DNA of 64,000 bases from Provencibacterium sp. (GCA_022792175.1 JAAWAN010000023.1:62001-126000); one strand, 5' to 3'; positions 53,025 to 62,427 are shown, counted from the stretch's first letter. The notes: generated by a model not told the origin, from the letters alone. Translations and numbers: made by a program.

Positions 53025-53912
53025 TCAGTTTTTTAGAATAAACAGCCCGTTGCCTGTTCCAGGCTGCTTTCCGGAAAGCAGCCACCCTTTATAGGCGCGC
53101 TGCAGCGAGGTTTCCTCCGGGAGATTGGCCGTATCCGAGCAGTCCGGCAGGCCAAATATCCGCCAGAGGTCGCTTCCCTGCGGATCGGTACGGGAGGCAT
53201 AGATATCAAAATCATCCATAAATTCCAGAATATGTGAATGAGCGGGCAAAAACTCCCAGTGCTCGGGAAAAAGCAGCCAGGAATTGCAGATAAACACCGT
53301 TTCTCCGCCCGGGAAGGCATCGGCAAAAAATTCCTGAGCCAGCCGGTAGGAATGCAGGCACTGCTCATGCAGCAGCGGCCCGCTCGAAGGGATATGCATA
53401 TTGATCGCCTGCTGCACGCCGGGCGGCGGCGTTCTGCCGGCCTGCATATAGCCCTCCGGAACCGGCCTCAGCTCAAACTGCAGCCGCCCGAGGGTGAAGC
53501 GCGTTAAATCAAAAAATCCGGAAAACCACCCGGAGACAAAGCTCCCCCAAATGCCGCGCACCTTATGGCATTCATACAGCTTCCATTTAAGGTCCATCAG
53601 GCTCTCCCGGCAGAGCCTTTCCGGCAGATTCTGCTGCGCATAGTAGAGGTAAAGCTGAGGAACAAAGCAGATAAACAGCAGCAGCGAAGCCGTTTCTACC
53701 GGAATATTTTCCTGCCCGCAGGCAGCTTTCAGCTCCTCCAGAATGCCGAGATAATCCAGCTGCGGGCTTTGCGCATAGCGCTCCCCCGCCTTTACAAAAA
53801 CTTCCCGGACAAGGGAGGTTTTCTCTATTGCCGCATAAACGGCCAGCAGCTCCTGCTGCGCCTCTGCGGGATACCCGCATTCCCCGCAAAAGCGGGCGAT
53901 TTTCTCTTTCAT
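53025..53912 (-). CDS. Acyltransferase domain protein (NAT_N plus GNAT_C type)
   Basis: A 295-aa protein. The N-terminal helical half (ARFCGECGYPAEAQQELL through LLLFICFVPQLYLYY) resembles the helical N-acyltransferase N-terminal domain. The C-terminal half resembles the GNAT-like partner domain (INMHIPSSGPLLHEQCLHSYRLAQEFF, VFICNSWLLFPEHWEFLP, FDIYASRTDPQGSDLWRIFG). The substrate is unknown. The start is the ATG at 53912 with GGAGGAAG ahead; the ORF-track ATG at 53933 overlaps the dgkA stop. It occupies the place where Bacillus has cdd between dgkA and era. Confidence 0.75.
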   Translation of the reverse strand: MKEKIARFCGECGYPAEAQQELLAVYAAIEKTSLVREVFVKAGERYAQSPQLDYLGILEELKAACGQENIPVETASLLLFICFVPQLYLYYAQQNLPERLCRESLMDLKWKLYECHKVRGIWGSFVSGWFSGFFDLTRFTLGRLQFELRPVPEGYMQAGRTPPPGVQQAINMHIPSSGPLLHEQCLHSYRLAQEFFADAFPGGETVFICNSWLLFPEHWEFLPAHSHILEFMDDFDIYASRTDPQGSDLWRIFGLPDCSDTANLPEETSLQRAYKGWLLSGKQPGTGNGLFILKN

Positions 53913-53929
53913 ACTTCCTCCAAACCGGC

Positions 53930-54397
53930 TCATCTGTCCTTATATCCCCAAACAAAGCCGAGGCCAAAAACAGCATAAGCCAACACACACAGCCAAAACG
54001 CCAACGGTTTTGCCCGCATAAACTCCCCTATATTCCGAAGGCCCGCAGGGTTCAGAAAAAAGAGCAGACCAATAATGGCTGCGGCTGCGGCCGTTACCAG
54101 CACTGCGCCCGCTGCCATATCCTTCGCCAGCCCTGCCTGCTTATGGTAGCCCGGAGAGAGCAGGTCCACCACCCGCTCAACCGCCGTATTCATCAGCTCG
54201 GCCGAGATGACCAGTGCAAAGAGTAGGAAAATGACCGCCCACTGCACCGCTGAAAAATCATAGAAAACCGACAGCAGCAAAACGCCCACCGCGGCTGTCA
54301 GATGGATACGAAAATTCCGTTCGCTGCCCATGCAGCGGATAATCCCGCGAAAGGCGCAGCGAAAGCTGCGCCCAAGAGAAGCGAGAGGCCGGTTCAT
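53930..54397 (-). CDS. dgkA: Diacylglycerol/undecaprenol kinase family protein
   Basis: Small membrane kinase of 155 aa that in Firmicutes recycles undecaprenol by phosphorylation. The N-terminal FRCAFRGIIRCMGSERNFRIHL, the catalytic-Glu segment SAELMNTAVERVVDLLSP and KDMAAGAVLV are diagnostic. Four hydrophobic segments are visible rather than the usual three, with an additional C-terminal helix pair (PLAFWLCVLAYAVFGLGFVWG). It overlaps ybeY by ATGA and the acyltransferase RBS region at its end. Confidence 0.93.
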   Translation of the reverse strand: MNRPLASLGRSFRCAFRGIIRCMGSERNFRIHLTAAVGVLLLSVFYDFSAVQWAVIFLLFALVISAELMNTAVERVVDLLSPGYHKQAGLAKDMAAGAVLVTAAAAAIIGLLFFLNPAGLRNIGEFMRAKPLAFWLCVLAYAVFGLGFVWGYKDR

Positions 54398-54897
54398 TCC
54401 TCATCAAAAACATAGCTGGCGCCCTGCGGCAGGCCGAGCTTGGTGAGAACCGATTCCTCCTTTTCGCGCATGCGCACCTGCTCAAGCCCGCCGGCCTCAT
54501 GGTCATAGCCCAGCAGATGGAGCATCGAATGCACCGTTAAATAGCTGATCTCCCGGCGCAGCGAATGCCCATAGCGCTCAGCCTGTTCCATCGCCTTGGC
54601 CACCGAAATAACGATATCCCCCAGCATATAGCAGCCGGTATCGTTGTTGATGTCATATTCCCCATTGTCGGAATTTGGAAAGGAGAGCACATCGGTGACA
54701 GCATCCTTATCGCGAAATTCCTTGTTCAGCTTGCGGATTTCCTCATTATCGATAAAGCTGACGCTGACCTCTGCCGGCTTATCAAACCCTTCCATTTCCA
54801 ATACGGCATGACAGCTCCGGCGGATAAGCAGCCGAATCCCGGTCGGCACTTTTACTTCCTTTTGCCTGTCTGAAATCATTACTTTAACAACACTCAT
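54394..54897 (-). CDS. ybeY: rRNA maturation endonuclease YbeY
   Basis: Zinc-dependent RNase for 16S rRNA 3'-end maturation and ribosome quality control. It has 167 aa, with the metal motif HSMLHLLGYDHE (three His spaced H-x3-H-x5-H), preceded by DVLSFPNSDN and LGDIVISVAKAMEQAERYGHS. The usual Gly after the first His of the motif is Ser here; the ligands are intact. It starts 3 bp after phoH and overlaps dgkA. Confidence 0.96.
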   Translation of the reverse strand: MSVVKVMISDRQKEVKVPTGIRLLIRRSCHAVLEMEGFDKPAEVSVSFIDNEEIRKLNKEFRDKDAVTDVLSFPNSDNGEYDINNDTGCYMLGDIVISVAKAMEQAERYGHSLRREISYLTVHSMLHLLGYDHEAGGLEQVRMREKEESVLTKLGLPQGASYVFDEE

Positions 54898-54900
54898 AGC

Positions 54901-55866
54901 CTATACCGTTTGCCCTCCTCGATTATAGCGTTCATATGCTTTAATAATGTCCTGCACCAGCCGATGGCGCACAACATCCTTTTCGGTAAAATAGCAGATG
55001 GCAATATCCTCTACCCTTTTGAGAATTTTTATCGCCTGCTTGAGCCCGCTCGTTTTGCCCTCCGGAAGATCGATCTGGGTGATATCCCCGGTAATTACCG
55101 CCTTGGAGTTCGCCCCGAGGCGGGTCAGAAACATCTTCATCTGCTCGCTGCTGGTGTTCTGCGCTTCATCCAGAATAATGAAGGAATCATCCAGCGTGCG
55201 CCCGCGCATATAGGCCAGCGGGGCTACCTCAATGTTCCCCCGCTCCTGCAGGCGCGCGAAGCCCTCCGCTCCCAGCATGTCAAACAGCGCATCATAAAGC
55301 GGGCGCAGGTAGGGATCCACCTTGGTCTGCAGGTCCCCCGGCAGAAAGCCGAGCTTCTCGCCCGCTTCCACGGCCGGCCGGGTCAGAATAATCCGGCTGA
55401 CCTCATGGTCCTTGTAGGCGCGTACCGCCCGCGCGACCGCCAGATAGGTCTTGCCCGTTCCTGCCGGCCCTACGCCGAAGACGATGGTGTTTTTGGATAT
55501 GGCGTCGTTATACTGCTTCTGCCCGAGGGTGCGGGGCCTCAGCGGCCTGCCCTTCGCCGTTATGCAGATGCAGTCTGCTCCCAGTGCCTCCAGCTCCTTC
55601 TCGCTGCCCTCCCGCACCATCTGAATACAGTAGCGCACCGCCTGGTCGCTGAGCGCCTCTCCCCGCCGCAACGCATCCAGCAGGGCGGATACCGTTCGGC
55701 TGCAGAGCTCGACCGAATGCTCATCTCCGCTGATTTTGAGCGCCTCGGCACGGTTCACCATGCTGACGCCGAACTCCCGCTCCAGCAGCCGGATATTCCC
55801 ATCAAACTGGCCAAACAGCGCGAGGGCATGTTCAACGCTTCCAATTTCAATTGTTTTTTCCGACAT
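54901..55866 (-). CDS. phoH: PhoH family ATPase
   Basis: ATP-binding protein of 321 aa of the PhoH-like (YbeZ) group, thought to work with YbeY in RNA processing. The N-terminal KH-like region (about 1-105) is followed by Walker A GPAGTGKTYLAVARAV, FLPGDLQTKVDPYLRPLYDAL and Walker B FIILDEAQNTS, then GDITQIDLP. It is the first gene of the ten-gene minus-strand series. The RBS GGAGGAG is rather far (16 nt) from the ATG. Confidence 0.95.
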   Translation of the reverse strand: MSEKTIEIGSVEHALALFGQFDGNIRLLEREFGVSMVNRAEALKISGDEHSVELCSRTVSALLDALRRGEALSDQAVRYCIQMVREGSEKELEALGADCICITAKGRPLRPRTLGQKQYNDAISKNTIVFGVGPAGTGKTYLAVARAVRAYKDHEVSRIILTRPAVEAGEKLGFLPGDLQTKVDPYLRPLYDALFDMLGAEGFARLQERGNIEVAPLAYMRGRTLDDSFIILDEAQNTSSEQMKMFLTRLGANSKAVITGDITQIDLPEGKTSGLKQAIKILKRVEDIAICYFTEKDVVRHRLVQDIIKAYERYNRGGQTV

Positions 55867-55988
55867 TTTGCAGCAATGACTCCTCCGTTATTTTTCACCG
55901 GCAGCCAGAACATTTTTCGCCTCTGCAGAGCTGTGGCGGATAGCCGCCGCCGGCCTTTCCCCACAAAAGGGCAGCTTCTATCCTGCTA

Positions 55989-56005
55989 TATGCTATTATA
56001 GCATA
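55989..56005 (-). promoter_or_regulatory. phoH promoter -10 within a palindrome
   Basis: An extended -10 (TGCTATAAT on the minus strand; -10 at 55995-56000) lies in the perfect palindrome tatgcta-tta-tagcata. There is no good -35, so the TG extension or an activator may compensate. Confidence 0.5.
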
Positions 56006-56212
56006 CTTTTGAGGCAGGCGCTGAATTCATTTCAGAAATTAACAGAATATTCAACTTATTTTAGATAGCTTCGCTATTTTTCATCCGCTGCTTTTACCAT
56101 TACGCCCTTCAGGCAGATATGCCTTTCCTTTCCCGGTTTTCATCTCTATTTTAGCATAGCATTTAAAAAAATACTGCCCAAAACTGCAGGCTGAAATCCG
56201 TCGCACACAAAA

Positions 56213-56249
56213 AGAGATTGTAAAAAACGCAAGCGTTTTTACAATCTCT
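56213..56249 (-). terminator. Terminator of the alpha-2-macroglobulin/MEMO transcript
   Basis: A 17-bp stem agagattgtaaaaacgc / gcgtttttacaatctct with one bulged A and a 2-nt loop, followed on the minus strand by TTTTTG. Confidence 0.75.
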
Positions 56250-56411
56250 TCTGAAAAAATCCTTTAAGCCAAACCGATGAGCTGAATTTCGCATCTAAAA
56301 GCGCATTTTTCCAGCTTCTGCAACCCGGGAATGCGTTTTACCAGCCCCTTCTCCAAAGCAATGCCGGAAGCCGGCCGCTTCCACAAAAGACATATCTGCC
56401 CAAAGGCAGCC

Positions 56412-57410
56412 TTACTGCCCCTGCAAAAGAGCTGCCAGAACAAAATAGGAGGTGGTGCCCTCCTGATAGACAGGGTCTCCCGGCGGCAGCTTCAGGATAC
56501 GGTCGGAGCTGCTCTGGTCCAAAAAATGCACCTGGCCAAAGGCCTCGGCATTTTTCATAAACACCTTGAGCGAATGCGGAGAATCCACATGGTCATCGTT
56601 AAAATGAGAAACGGCGATATAATCGGACTCCTCTATCGCGCGCCGGGTCTCCTCATCGCGCTGCGCCGTCTGCTCCGGCATGAGATAATGGGAAAAATCT
56701 ATGCTGCAGACGAGCAGCGCCCGCTTCTCCTTCAGATATCCGGCAATCTCCGAGGCCAGCGCCTGTACCCGCTCCTCTTCGGCCGTGTTCTGTAAAAGCA
56801 CCATCGAAACACAGACACCGGGCAGATAGTATTGCACATAGGGGATGAGTCCGGCGATCGCATGATCCTTTTCCATGGCCGCCTCATCAGCCGCGGCCGC
56901 AATCTGCCCGTTTTCTGTCAGCCGCCGGGTAAACTCCAGATTGTTGTCAAGCGTGCCAAACGGCGTTTTCCATCCCGCGCGGGCAGTGGTTATCCGGTTT
57001 TGGGTCGCATAATGGCTGGGGCCGACGAGAATAACGCTCTCATAGGGTGTTTCATTTTGCGCGGCACGGGCGAAAAAAGCGGCAATCATTCTTCCGGCCA
57101 GTAGATGGTGCGGGACTACCCCTGCGCGCAGGTCCCCCTTTGCCGGATAGGCCTCTATCCCGTTTACCGACTGCAGAAAGGATGCCTCCTCATAGTAACC
57201 GCAGGAAAGCAGCGGCGCGGAAACCCCGGACACGGCAGCGCCAAAAGCGGCAGTCGGCGGCCCCGCCTGCTTCCCGGTGCCCGAAGCCTCCGAATTTTCC
57301 TGTGCCGCCGGGGAGGGGAGGCCGTGCTTTGTCCTTTCTGACGGGGAAGCCGCTGGCAGCGCCAAAAGCAGGCAGGCCGCTAAGGCCGCACAAAGCCGGC
57401 GGCTACTCAT
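56412..57410 (-). CDS. Secreted MEMO-like protein (AmmeMemoRadiSam system protein B family)
   Basis: A 332-aa protein with an N-terminal signal peptide (hydrophobic AALAACLLLALPAA, residues 8-21) and a low-complexity linker to about residue 60, then a MEMO1-fold domain. Conserved His residues appear where MEMO proteins place their metal or active-site ligands: GVVPHHLLAG, ILVGPSHYA and CSIDFSHYL. Its ATG overlaps the alpha-2-macroglobulin stop by 8 bp (ATGAGTAG), so both are produced together and probably both act outside the membrane. The usual AMMECR1 and radical SAM partners are not adjacent. No enzymatic activity can be stated. Confidence 0.85.
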   Translation of the reverse strand: MSSRRLCAALAACLLLALPAASPSERTKHGLPSPAAQENSEASGTGKQAGPPTAAFGAAVSGVSAPLLSCGYYEEASFLQSVNGIEAYPAKGDLRAGVVPHHLLAGRMIAAFFARAAQNETPYESVILVGPSHYATQNRITTARAGWKTPFGTLDNNLEFTRRLTENGQIAAAADEAAMEKDHAIAGLIPYVQYYLPGVCVSMVLLQNTAEEERVQALASEIAGYLKEKRALLVCSIDFSHYLMPEQTAQRDEETRRAIEESDYIAVSHFNDDHVDSPHSLKVFMKNAEAFGQVHFLDQSSSDRILKLPPGDPVYQEGTTSYFVLAALLQGQ

Positions 57411-60400
57411 CCACCGTCACGCTCGAGCGCTCGCTCGCGCCCCAGGCAGAGGAACATTGGACGCTGGCATAAGCACTGTCCACCACATAGCTGCCCGGAA
57501 CGGCGCAGCGCGCATAGTAGACAAGCTCGCTCGGGGCCTCATAGGTCTCTTCGCCGGGAGCGGGCTGATCCTGCGCCTCCCGATAGTCATAAAAATAATA
57601 TCCGAAGGTAAGCTTCTGCCCCTCCTGACGGATCAGCATCCAGCGGTCCTGTGCCTTCCCATCGCTTTCCGGCGTGCCCATCGAGAGGAAGCGCAGTCCC
57701 GAGGGGACATAGTCATCCACCGTCATCCCGTAGGGGTTCAAACGGCTGTCCATCTGCGGGCGGATGGTAATTCTCACAATATCACCCGTTTTCAGCTCTG
57801 TTCCCTCCCGGGGAGCAACGGTTTTTTCCAGCGTTATCGAGCGGTTCTCCTGCCCGAGCGCCTCCTGCAGCCAGCCGGTATAGTAAACCTGCGCGCTGAC
57901 CGAGCCGCTCTTCTCCTTTATCTGCGCCTGCTCAAAATCCTCTGCCACAAAGGAAACGAACTGCATGCCGGTCTTTTTGAGATCAAGCGTTACCGTTTTA
58001 CCGTCTTTTTTATAGGAAACGCCCGCCTGCGTTTTTCCCTGCGGCTCGTTATAGCGCAGATAAACCATCTCTTCCAGATAGTAGAGCTCTCTGGCCGAAC
58101 GGTTCTTCATCAGATAGCGTATCAGGCCATCCGCCTCCGGGGTTCTCAGAATCGAGGCGGTAAGGGAAGCGGCCGCCGTCCATTCCAGGTTCTCCTCAAT
58201 ATCTGCCGACCGGCCATAGAAGCAGACTTTTTCCCCATCTGCGCTCTGCGCATCCTGCAGTTTCGGAAGAACCAGCGTTTCATAATATTCCCGCGCCGTC
58301 TCCATATCGCCGAGCGCCGCCAGGGCGGCCAAAAGCACCAGCCGGTCCTTCTCTGTAAAGCCGGCAGGGGCTCCCATCAGCTGCTGCAGCCGGGTGAGCA
58401 CCGGCTCCCGGTGGGCGGCAAGTCCCAGATAGGCCCAGGCCGTTTCCGAAGCTTCCGACAGCTCATAGCCTAAAATATTGTAAAAAACATTCGTCTGCTG
58501 CCCGTTCGGCAGATATTCCGGCGCCGCGAGATGCACCCGGGCAGAGAGGGAAACGCTGCTGGAATCATAGGGCAGCAGCGAGATATGGCCATAGCTGTCC
58601 ATCACGTCGGAAAAATCATCCAGCCCCTCGGGCGGCTGCTCCCCGCTGAGCGCGCAAAGCTTCTCCTGCGCATAGCGCACCGCCATGCGTTCATCGGTGC
58701 GCCCACCCCAGGCGGACCAGATATGGGAGAGCACATCCGCCCACACCGCATACTCGGCGTTATAAAAGCCAATCTGCACTGGGAATCGCTGCGGGTCGAT
58801 ATCGATCCCCTCTGAAAGCGCAAAGGTTCTCGAAAGCTGGGTCTGCACGCCGCTCTGCAGCACCTGCACCGTTTTCTCTATCCCGTCGCTGTATTCTCCG
58901 CTTTCAGCGGCCATCGTAACGGTATAGCTGCCCTTCTGCAGCTTTCCGAGCGGTAGCGCCGTATAATCCGCCGCACGCCCGGAGGCGGTTTCTGTTTTCT
59001 CTATCCCCGGGCCCTTTACCGTGAGGGTATAGTCTACCTGCGTATCGGAGGAGATGGCCCCGCCCGCGCAGCGCAGCGTCAGCATGGCCTCATCCCCCTC
59101 CAAAAACCGAGAGGAGAGCACCTCGTTGATAAAAAACGGTGCCGTTGCAATCACCTGTTCCCGGCTGTCGCCCGCATGCAGGTTTTCCGAAACCGCCTGC
59201 ACCGTTGCCCGCCAGGAGGTGATGTTGTCCGGCAGCGGGATTTCGGCTGTGACCCTGCCGGAGGCATCGGTCGTCAGCAGCAGGAAGGCGGCGGTATCCT
59301 TAAAATCGGTGCGGATTCCCTCGTCGCCGCCGCCTCCGCCCTTTTCAGCGGCGCCATCGCCCAAAAAGTCATACTGTCGGTAGGAGACATAGGTGGAGAT
59401 GTTGGGGGCATAGACCCCCCGGTAAAGCTCCTGCAGCGGATATGCCTGCCGGTTCTCAATGGCAAAGACCGCTTCATCCACCAGGCTCAGGGAAACGGCC
59501 GCGTTGGCCGCGGGCGAGCCATCCCTTTTTTCGGTCACCGTTATGTCGAGGCGGGCGGTATCGCCGGGGGCATATTTCTCCCGGTCGGCGGCCACCTGGA
59601 TATCCAGCTCCCGGTTTTCGGGATTAAAAGAAAGATAGTTATGCGCAACCTCATAGACATAGCGCCCGTCAAAATAGGCGCCGGCCAACACAAAATTAGG
59701 CACCAGCGCTTCCTGGAAGGAGAGCTCAAAGCCGGGAGAAGACTCCACCGCGCTCGAGGAAATACCCTTCTGCGCGACCGCCCAGAGAAGGCGTCCCTCC
59801 GAAACGAGCTCGCCGTTATCCTGAAGGCCAAAGCGCATACCACTTTCTTCTGTAAAGGTAACCCGCTGGGTATGGTCATCGTTCGCGGCATCCTCCCGGT
59901 AAAAGGCATAGCGGTGAATACTCCGGTTATAATAGAAGTCCATCGAGCCAAGATAGGCCTTCGTTTCCACCAGCCGGCCCCGGTTGTCGCGCGCCAACAG
60001 GCGCAGATAGTAGCTCTTTTCCTTCTCCCGCTGCGGCAGATCGGTCAGCACGCAGCTTCCTCCCGAGGTCTGCACCTCATAACTGTCCACCAGTTCATCC
60101 CGGTAATCATAATCGTAGGTAGTAACATTGCGCTTGTGGATAAAATCATAATAGCTGCCCGAGGGGATGCGCGCATAGTAGGTCCTGTGTACCTCAACAG
60201 TAAGCGGCAGGTCCGCCGGCGCGCCGATATAATTTTCCTCGTCGTCCAGGTCCGCAGATGACGAAATGCCGGAGAGGTCAATCTCGTTGGTCAAAACGGT
60301 CAGCCGGCGGTCCGCGCCGGTTCCGTCAAGCTCGGTGCGGATGGCGAGATCCCGGTAGAAGACCGGAATGCCGCTGTAAAGGTTAAAGTTCACATTCTCC

Positions 60401-62427
60401 CCCATCGCGTTGCAGGCATAGAAGGAGAGATACTGCGGATACCAGGTGGAGGCCTCGCCCGGAGCCCGGCCGGACATTTCCTCCGGCAGCGGGAAGACCT
60501 GGGTAGCCGTTCCATCCGCTCCGGTAGTGAGGGTGAAGCTCAGCGGCTCCCCCCCATAAAGGTCCAGCTGGGCGGAAAAACCAGCAGCCGGAGTGTTGTC
60601 AAAGAAGGCAGCGCCAAAGGTGGCCTGCGCCATATCGCCCGCCTCATAGACCGGCTTGTCAAACGTCACGCTCGGAACATAGGTAGGCTTTTCATAGTCG
60701 CCGATGGTGACGCCGGTGCTCACCAGCTGCTCTGTCTGATCCCCCTCGCCGCAGACCAGGTTCACCGCCGTATAAAGCAGGTTGCGCCCGCCTAGGCGAT
60801 CGAAGGAGATTTCGGCGGTAAAGCTCCCGTTTGGCGAAAGGGTGACAGGAACGCTGTAAAGCTCCTGCTCATCATAGTAGCTGCCCAGCGTCAGCCGCAG
60901 ACTTTCCGGCTGGCTGAAGGCTTCCCCGCGCGGACGCACGACGCCGAAGGCCCGCACAGTGTCACTCGCCATATAGATGGGACGGTCAGTATAGAGGTAG
61001 GAAACATACCGCTCCGGGGCGGAGAGCTGCCCGGCTGCCTGCGCGCTGTAAAGGTCGACAAAGCGCTCCTCCCCGCTCACAATTTCCAGTATGCCCTCGC
61101 TGCTCTCCTCCCTGTCCGCCGCCGGAAGGCGCAGCGTACCGTCCGCCCCGGTTTTCCCTTCGGCGGAAACGGCACCCGAAATATTCAGCTGCGCGCCGTT
61201 TACCGGTTCGCCGGTGCCGGCATGATTTACCCAGAAGAGGGCATCGCCGTCTGCCTGCATATGGTAGAGGGAAATTTCACTCAGCTGCAGAAACTTCTCG
61301 AGCGAGAGCTCCCGTCCACTCACAGGACTTATCATTTTTACCTGCAGGTAATACCAGCCCGCCTCAAAATCGCCGGGCAGAATGATATATTTTGTCCCCC
61401 AGTAATCCCCGCCGGAGGAGGTAATCTGCGCATCAAATGTACCCAGAGAGTCGAGCGCAGAAACATCCACCTGCGGGCGGACATAGCTGGGAAAGCGGCT
61501 GGAGTCCCGCTCCTTTGCCAGCGATTCGAGCGCCGCACGGTAATCCTCCGGCGCGCGGTAGCGGTAGATGGAAACCGAAACAGACCGGTCAATAAACTCC
61601 CCGTCGCAGTTGATGGCGATAAGCGGCGCATCGCCGGTGACAAACGTCTCCGCGATGGGAGAGGCGTTCATCAGATAGTCCCCGGCGCCCTTGCCGTCTC
61701 CCACGTCGGCGGTGCGGAAGGAAAAGGTATAATCTTCTCCGAGTGCCATGCCGTCCTGTGTCGTCAAATCGCCTTCCAGCAGGGCGTTATAAACGGTGCC
61801 CTCGGCAAGAGGCGAGGAGGGGACAAACGCCAGTCTTTCCCCCACCTGCACAACGCTACCCTCTACCGGGGTCGCTTCTCCCTCGACAGTCAGAGAAAAA
61901 TGCTGCCCGAAATCCTCCTGCGAGACGAGCGCGCTTGTCAGCGTCATCTCGATTCCGGTATCTACCGGAACATATTCTGCCAGATCCCCCGGCGTCGTGC
62001 TGCGCACCCGAAGCTGCGCCTGCGTCTGGTAGGCCCAAGAGCGCAGAACGGTCCCCTTCCCATCCACCGCCTGCAGGTTAATGACCGTATTCTGCGGCAG
62101 AGGGGATTCCGGCTTTAAGACAAATCCCCCCTTCTGCTTCTCGGCGGTAAAGGCCGCTTCCGGTGCAAAGCGAAAGAGCGCCTGCACCTGCCCCGCAGAA
62201 AGCTGCGTTTTTTCCGCAAAGGAAACATTAAAAGAGGCATCCGGCGGAATAACGCCCTCCGTTTCAGCCGAAGGACTAATCTGAATGATAGCGGTGTCTA
62301 TCTCCGGCGCCTGGCTCTCCCGCTTTTGGCAGGAAGAAAAAAGGCCGAGCGCCAGCCCCGCGCACAGCGACAGCGCCAAAGCCCGGCGCGCAAATCTCCT
62401 GCAGAAACACACACAGCTTCTCTTCAT
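57403..62427 (-). CDS. Alpha-2-macroglobulin family lipoprotein lacking the thioester motif
   Basis: Very large exported protein of 1674 aa. The N-terminus has Arg-rich positive residues, a hydrophobic stretch and a lipobox-like FSSC at about residue 33. Bacterial A2M landmarks are an Ig-like N-terminal domain, MG domains with SYLYTDRPIYMASDTVRAFGVV (about 480), the segment DNITSWRATVQAVSENLHAG (about 1065), a helical thioester-type domain (about 1200-1475) and a receptor-binding-like end (DDYVPSGLRFLSMG). The CxEQ thioester motif is absent, as in the MagD/YfaS-like non-thioester class. Expected role: envelope protease trap or scaffold. Start at 62427 with AAAGGATGGA; 62475 is too early. Confidence 0.9.
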   Translation of the reverse strand: MKRSCVCFCRRFARRALALSLCAGLALGLFSSCQKRESQAPEIDTAIIQISPSAETEGVIPPDASFNVSFAEKTQLSAGQVQALFRFAPEAAFTAEKQKGGFVLKPESPLPQNTVINLQAVDGKGTVLRSWAYQTQAQLRVRSTTPGDLAEYVPVDTGIEMTLTSALVSQEDFGQHFSLTVEGEATPVEGSVVQVGERLAFVPSSPLAEGTVYNALLEGDLTTQDGMALGEDYTFSFRTADVGDGKGAGDYLMNASPIAETFVTGDAPLIAINCDGEFIDRSVSVSIYRYRAPEDYRAALESLAKERDSSRFPSYVRPQVDVSALDSLGTFDAQITSSGGDYWGTKYIILPGDFEAGWYYLQVKMISPVSGRELSLEKFLQLSEISLYHMQADGDALFWVNHAGTGEPVNGAQLNISGAVSAEGKTGADGTLRLPAADREESSEGILEIVSGEERFVDLYSAQAAGQLSAPERYVSYLYTDRPIYMASDTVRAFGVVRPRGEAFSQPESLRLTLGSYYDEQELYSVPVTLSPNGSFTAEISFDRLGGRNLLYTAVNLVCGEGDQTEQLVSTGVTIGDYEKPTYVPSVTFDKPVYEAGDMAQATFGAAFFDNTPAAGFSAQLDLYGGEPLSFTLTTGADGTATQVFPLPEEMSGRAPGEASTWYPQYLSFYACNAMGENVNFNLYSGIPVFYRDLAIRTELDGTGADRRLTVLTNEIDLSGISSSADLDDEENYIGAPADLPLTVEVHRTYYARIPSGSYYDFIHKRNVTTYDYDYRDELVDSYEVQTSGGSCVLTDLPQREKEKSYYLRLLARDNRGRLVETKAYLGSMDFYYNRSIHRYAFYREDAANDDHTQRVTFTEESGMRFGLQDNGELVSEGRLLWAVAQKGISSSAVESSPGFELSFQEALVPNFVLAGAYFDGRYVYEVAHNYLSFNPENRELDIQVAADREKYAPGDTARLDITVTEKRDGSPAANAAVSLSLVDEAVFAIENRQAYPLQELYRGVYAPNISTYVSYRQYDFLGDGAAEKGGGGGDEGIRTDFKDTAAFLLLTTDASGRVTAEIPLPDNITSWRATVQAVSENLHAGDSREQVIATAPFFINEVLSSRFLEGDEAMLTLRCAGGAISSDTQVDYTLTVKGPGIEKTETASGRAADYTALPLGKLQKGSYTVTMAAESGEYSDGIEKTVQVLQSGVQTQLSRTFALSEGIDIDPQRFPVQIGFYNAEYAVWADVLSHIWSAWGGRTDERMAVRYAQEKLCALSGEQPPEGLDDFSDVMDSYGHISLLPYDSSSVSLSARVHLAAPEYLPNGQQTNVFYNILGYELSEASETAWAYLGLAAHREPVLTRLQQLMGAPAGFTEKDRLVLLAALAALGDMETAREYYETLVLPKLQDAQSADGEKVCFYGRSADIEENLEWTAAASLTASILRTPEADGLIRYLMKNRSARELYYLEEMVYLRYNEPQGKTQAGVSYKKDGKTVTLDLKKTGMQFVSFVAEDFEQAQIKEKSGSVSAQVYYTGWLQEALGQENRSITLEKTVAPREGTELKTGDIVRITIRPQMDSRLNPYGMTVDDYVPSGLRFLSMGTPESDGKAQDRWMLIRQEGQKLTFGYYFYDYREAQDQPAPGEETYEAPSELVYYARCAVPGSYVVDSAYASVQCSSAWGASERSSVTVDE

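Larger units (their letters stand above)
55867..56411. other. AT-rich intergenic region upstream of phoH
   Basis: About 545 bp, clearly more AT-rich than the genes. It holds the phoH promoter with an overlapping palindrome (55989-56005), a short atagc/gctat hairpin with T-run near 56065-56080, and the terminator of the MEMO transcript (56213-56249). No convincing ORF or RNA gene was recognised. Confidence 0.5.

Noticed and set aside
57277-58473. 398-aa plus-strand ORF opposite the A2M and MEMO genes
   Set aside because: Antisense to two overlapping genes with strong family evidence; no RBS or recognisable motif.
57403-62427. Possible thioester site LCALSGEQ in the A2M protein
   Set aside because: The thioester motif needs C-x-E-Q; here four residues separate Cys from Glu, so it cannot form the bond in the usual way.
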